From contig JAIYCK010000226.1 in NCBI GenBank assembly GCA_027488055.1, forward strand, positions 1 through 5,926: a stretch of DNA of 5,926 bases. Reading direction: 5' to 3'. A program made the translations under genes and the position numbers. Each line of letters starts with the position of its first letter. The stretch's first letter is position 1. This stretch comes from Flavobacteriales bacterium. GTDB taxonomy: Bacteria; Bacteroidota; Bacteroidia; Flavobacteriales_D; Sanyastnellaceae. The notes below the pieces were generated by a model. It searched no databases. It saw nothing but the letters and a program-made list of their open reading frames with translations, and was not told the DNA's origin. This document shows positions 5,464-5,926 of the stretch, one piece after another.

Positions 5464-5926
5464 AGCCCGACTGTCGTTGTTCATTGTGTGGAGTGTCTTT
5501 CTCGCGAGTTGTGAAAACGAGATGAAAGAGATCGAGGCCATTACCAATGCCCGTCAATTGCCTGTGCAGACCAGTATCCAAGCACATTATCGTGTGACAG
5601 AAAAAGGCAAACTTACCCATGAATTGATCGCTGCGCAGCTAGACCAATACCAAGGAGATACTGATCAGCTCTTGGCCAGCGGAGGTTTTACGGTGATTTT
5701 CTATGACTCGCTTGAAAAGGAAGACGCAAGGCTCACAGCAGACAATGGCAAATACGAAGAGAAAGCCAAGAAACTCACCGCTTGGGGGCATGTGCAATTG
5801 TTCAACTTGCGCAATGAACGCCTGGAAACCGAAGAGCTCATATTTTTGCAAGACAGTGCCAAAATCTTCACCAATAAACGAGTAGACATCCATACTGCCA
5901 ATGGCAGTGTGCTCCATGGCATGGGC
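5456..5926 (+). CDS. lptC: LPS export periplasmic protein LptC, lipoprotein form (3' end outside window)
   Basis: The frame is open from the ATG at 5456 to the window edge: 157 codons and no stop. LptC receives lipopolysaccharide from the LptB2FG transporter at the inner membrane and passes it to the LptA bridge. The N-terminus is a lipoprotein signal: M-I-K-A-R, a hydrophobic stretch, and lipobox L16-A-S-C19. Most Bacteroidota LptC proteins are, as I recall, lipoproteins of this kind, whereas E. coli LptC has a membrane helix. The mature part shows the family pattern: E-I-E-A-I-T-N (24-30), L-P-V-Q-T-S-I-Q-A-H-Y-R-V-T (35-48), V-I-F-Y-D-S (81-86), L-T-A-D-N-G-K-Y (94-101), A-W-G-H-V-Q-L-F-N (109-117), L-E-T-E-E-L-I-F-L-Q-D (122-132) and I-F-T-N-K-R-V-D-I-H-T (136-146). 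These are repeated strands of a beta-jellyroll. Family members are often about 180-200 residues, so a few tens are probably missing. The start overlaps the barrel gene's stop as ATGATTAA, a sign of coupled translation. Neighbouring genes in the phylum support the assignment. Confidence 0.88.
   Translation, partial: MIKARLSLFIVWSVFLASCENEMKEIEAITNARQLPVQTSIQAHYRVTEKGKLTHELIAAQLDQYQGDTDQLLASGGFTVIFYDSLEKEDARLTADNGKYEEKAKKLTAWGHVQLFNLRNERLETEELIFLQDSAKIFTNKRVDIHTANGSVLHGMG

Noticed and set aside
5639..5922. Two overlapping minus-strand open frames at the window end
   Set aside because: They lie opposite lptC, whose plus-strand frame has a lipobox and family motifs; the minus frames have none.

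Overview
The window looks like ordinary chromosome from a member of the Bacteroidota, plausibly a Flavobacteriales-type bacterium. The evidence is a secreted protein ending in a type IX secretion (T9SS) type B sorting domain, a CoaX with the Bacteroidota-style 'D-x-G-[ST]-C-x-T' motif, an outer-membrane barrel and a lipoprotein LptC in the order coaX - barrel - lptC that I recall from this phylum, and the general lack of strong Shine-Dalgarno sequences. Base composition looks even throughout, and I see no insertion sequence, tRNA, rRNA, CRISPR array or phage gene.

Layout. Bases 1-22 may hold the first seven codons of a divergent minus-strand gene (weak). Bases 140-1084 (+) encode a flavin-dependent oxidoreductase of the nitronate monooxygenase / FabK family. 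A 165-base gap (1085-1249) follows, with a small possible stem-loop and two promoter-like sequences. Then come four tightly packed plus-strand genes. The first (1250-3379) is a secreted protein of about six fibronectin-III-like modules with a T9SS C-terminal signal. The second (3384-4118) is coaX, type III pantothenate kinase, 4 bases downstream. The third (4084-5463) is an outer-membrane beta-barrel protein whose start lies 35 bases inside coaX. The fourth (5456 to window end) is lptC, overlapping the barrel gene by 8 bases and cut by the window edge. No stretch over 300 bases lacks a gene.

How the genes fit together. The spacing suggests one transcript from 1250 onward. Three of its four products belong to the cell envelope: a T9SS cargo protein, an outer-membrane barrel and the periplasmic LPS-transport protein LptC. 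CoaX makes the first committed intermediate of coenzyme A and is the metabolic outlier, although its place next to the barrel and lptC is familiar in the phylum. The flavoprotein gene is probably a separate unit.

I did not find a clear new system. The points most worth a second look are the uncharacterised barrel encoded between coaX and lptC, the T9SS cargo gene fused to the head of this operon, its shortened sorting-domain motif, and a motif shared only by its modules 4 and 6.
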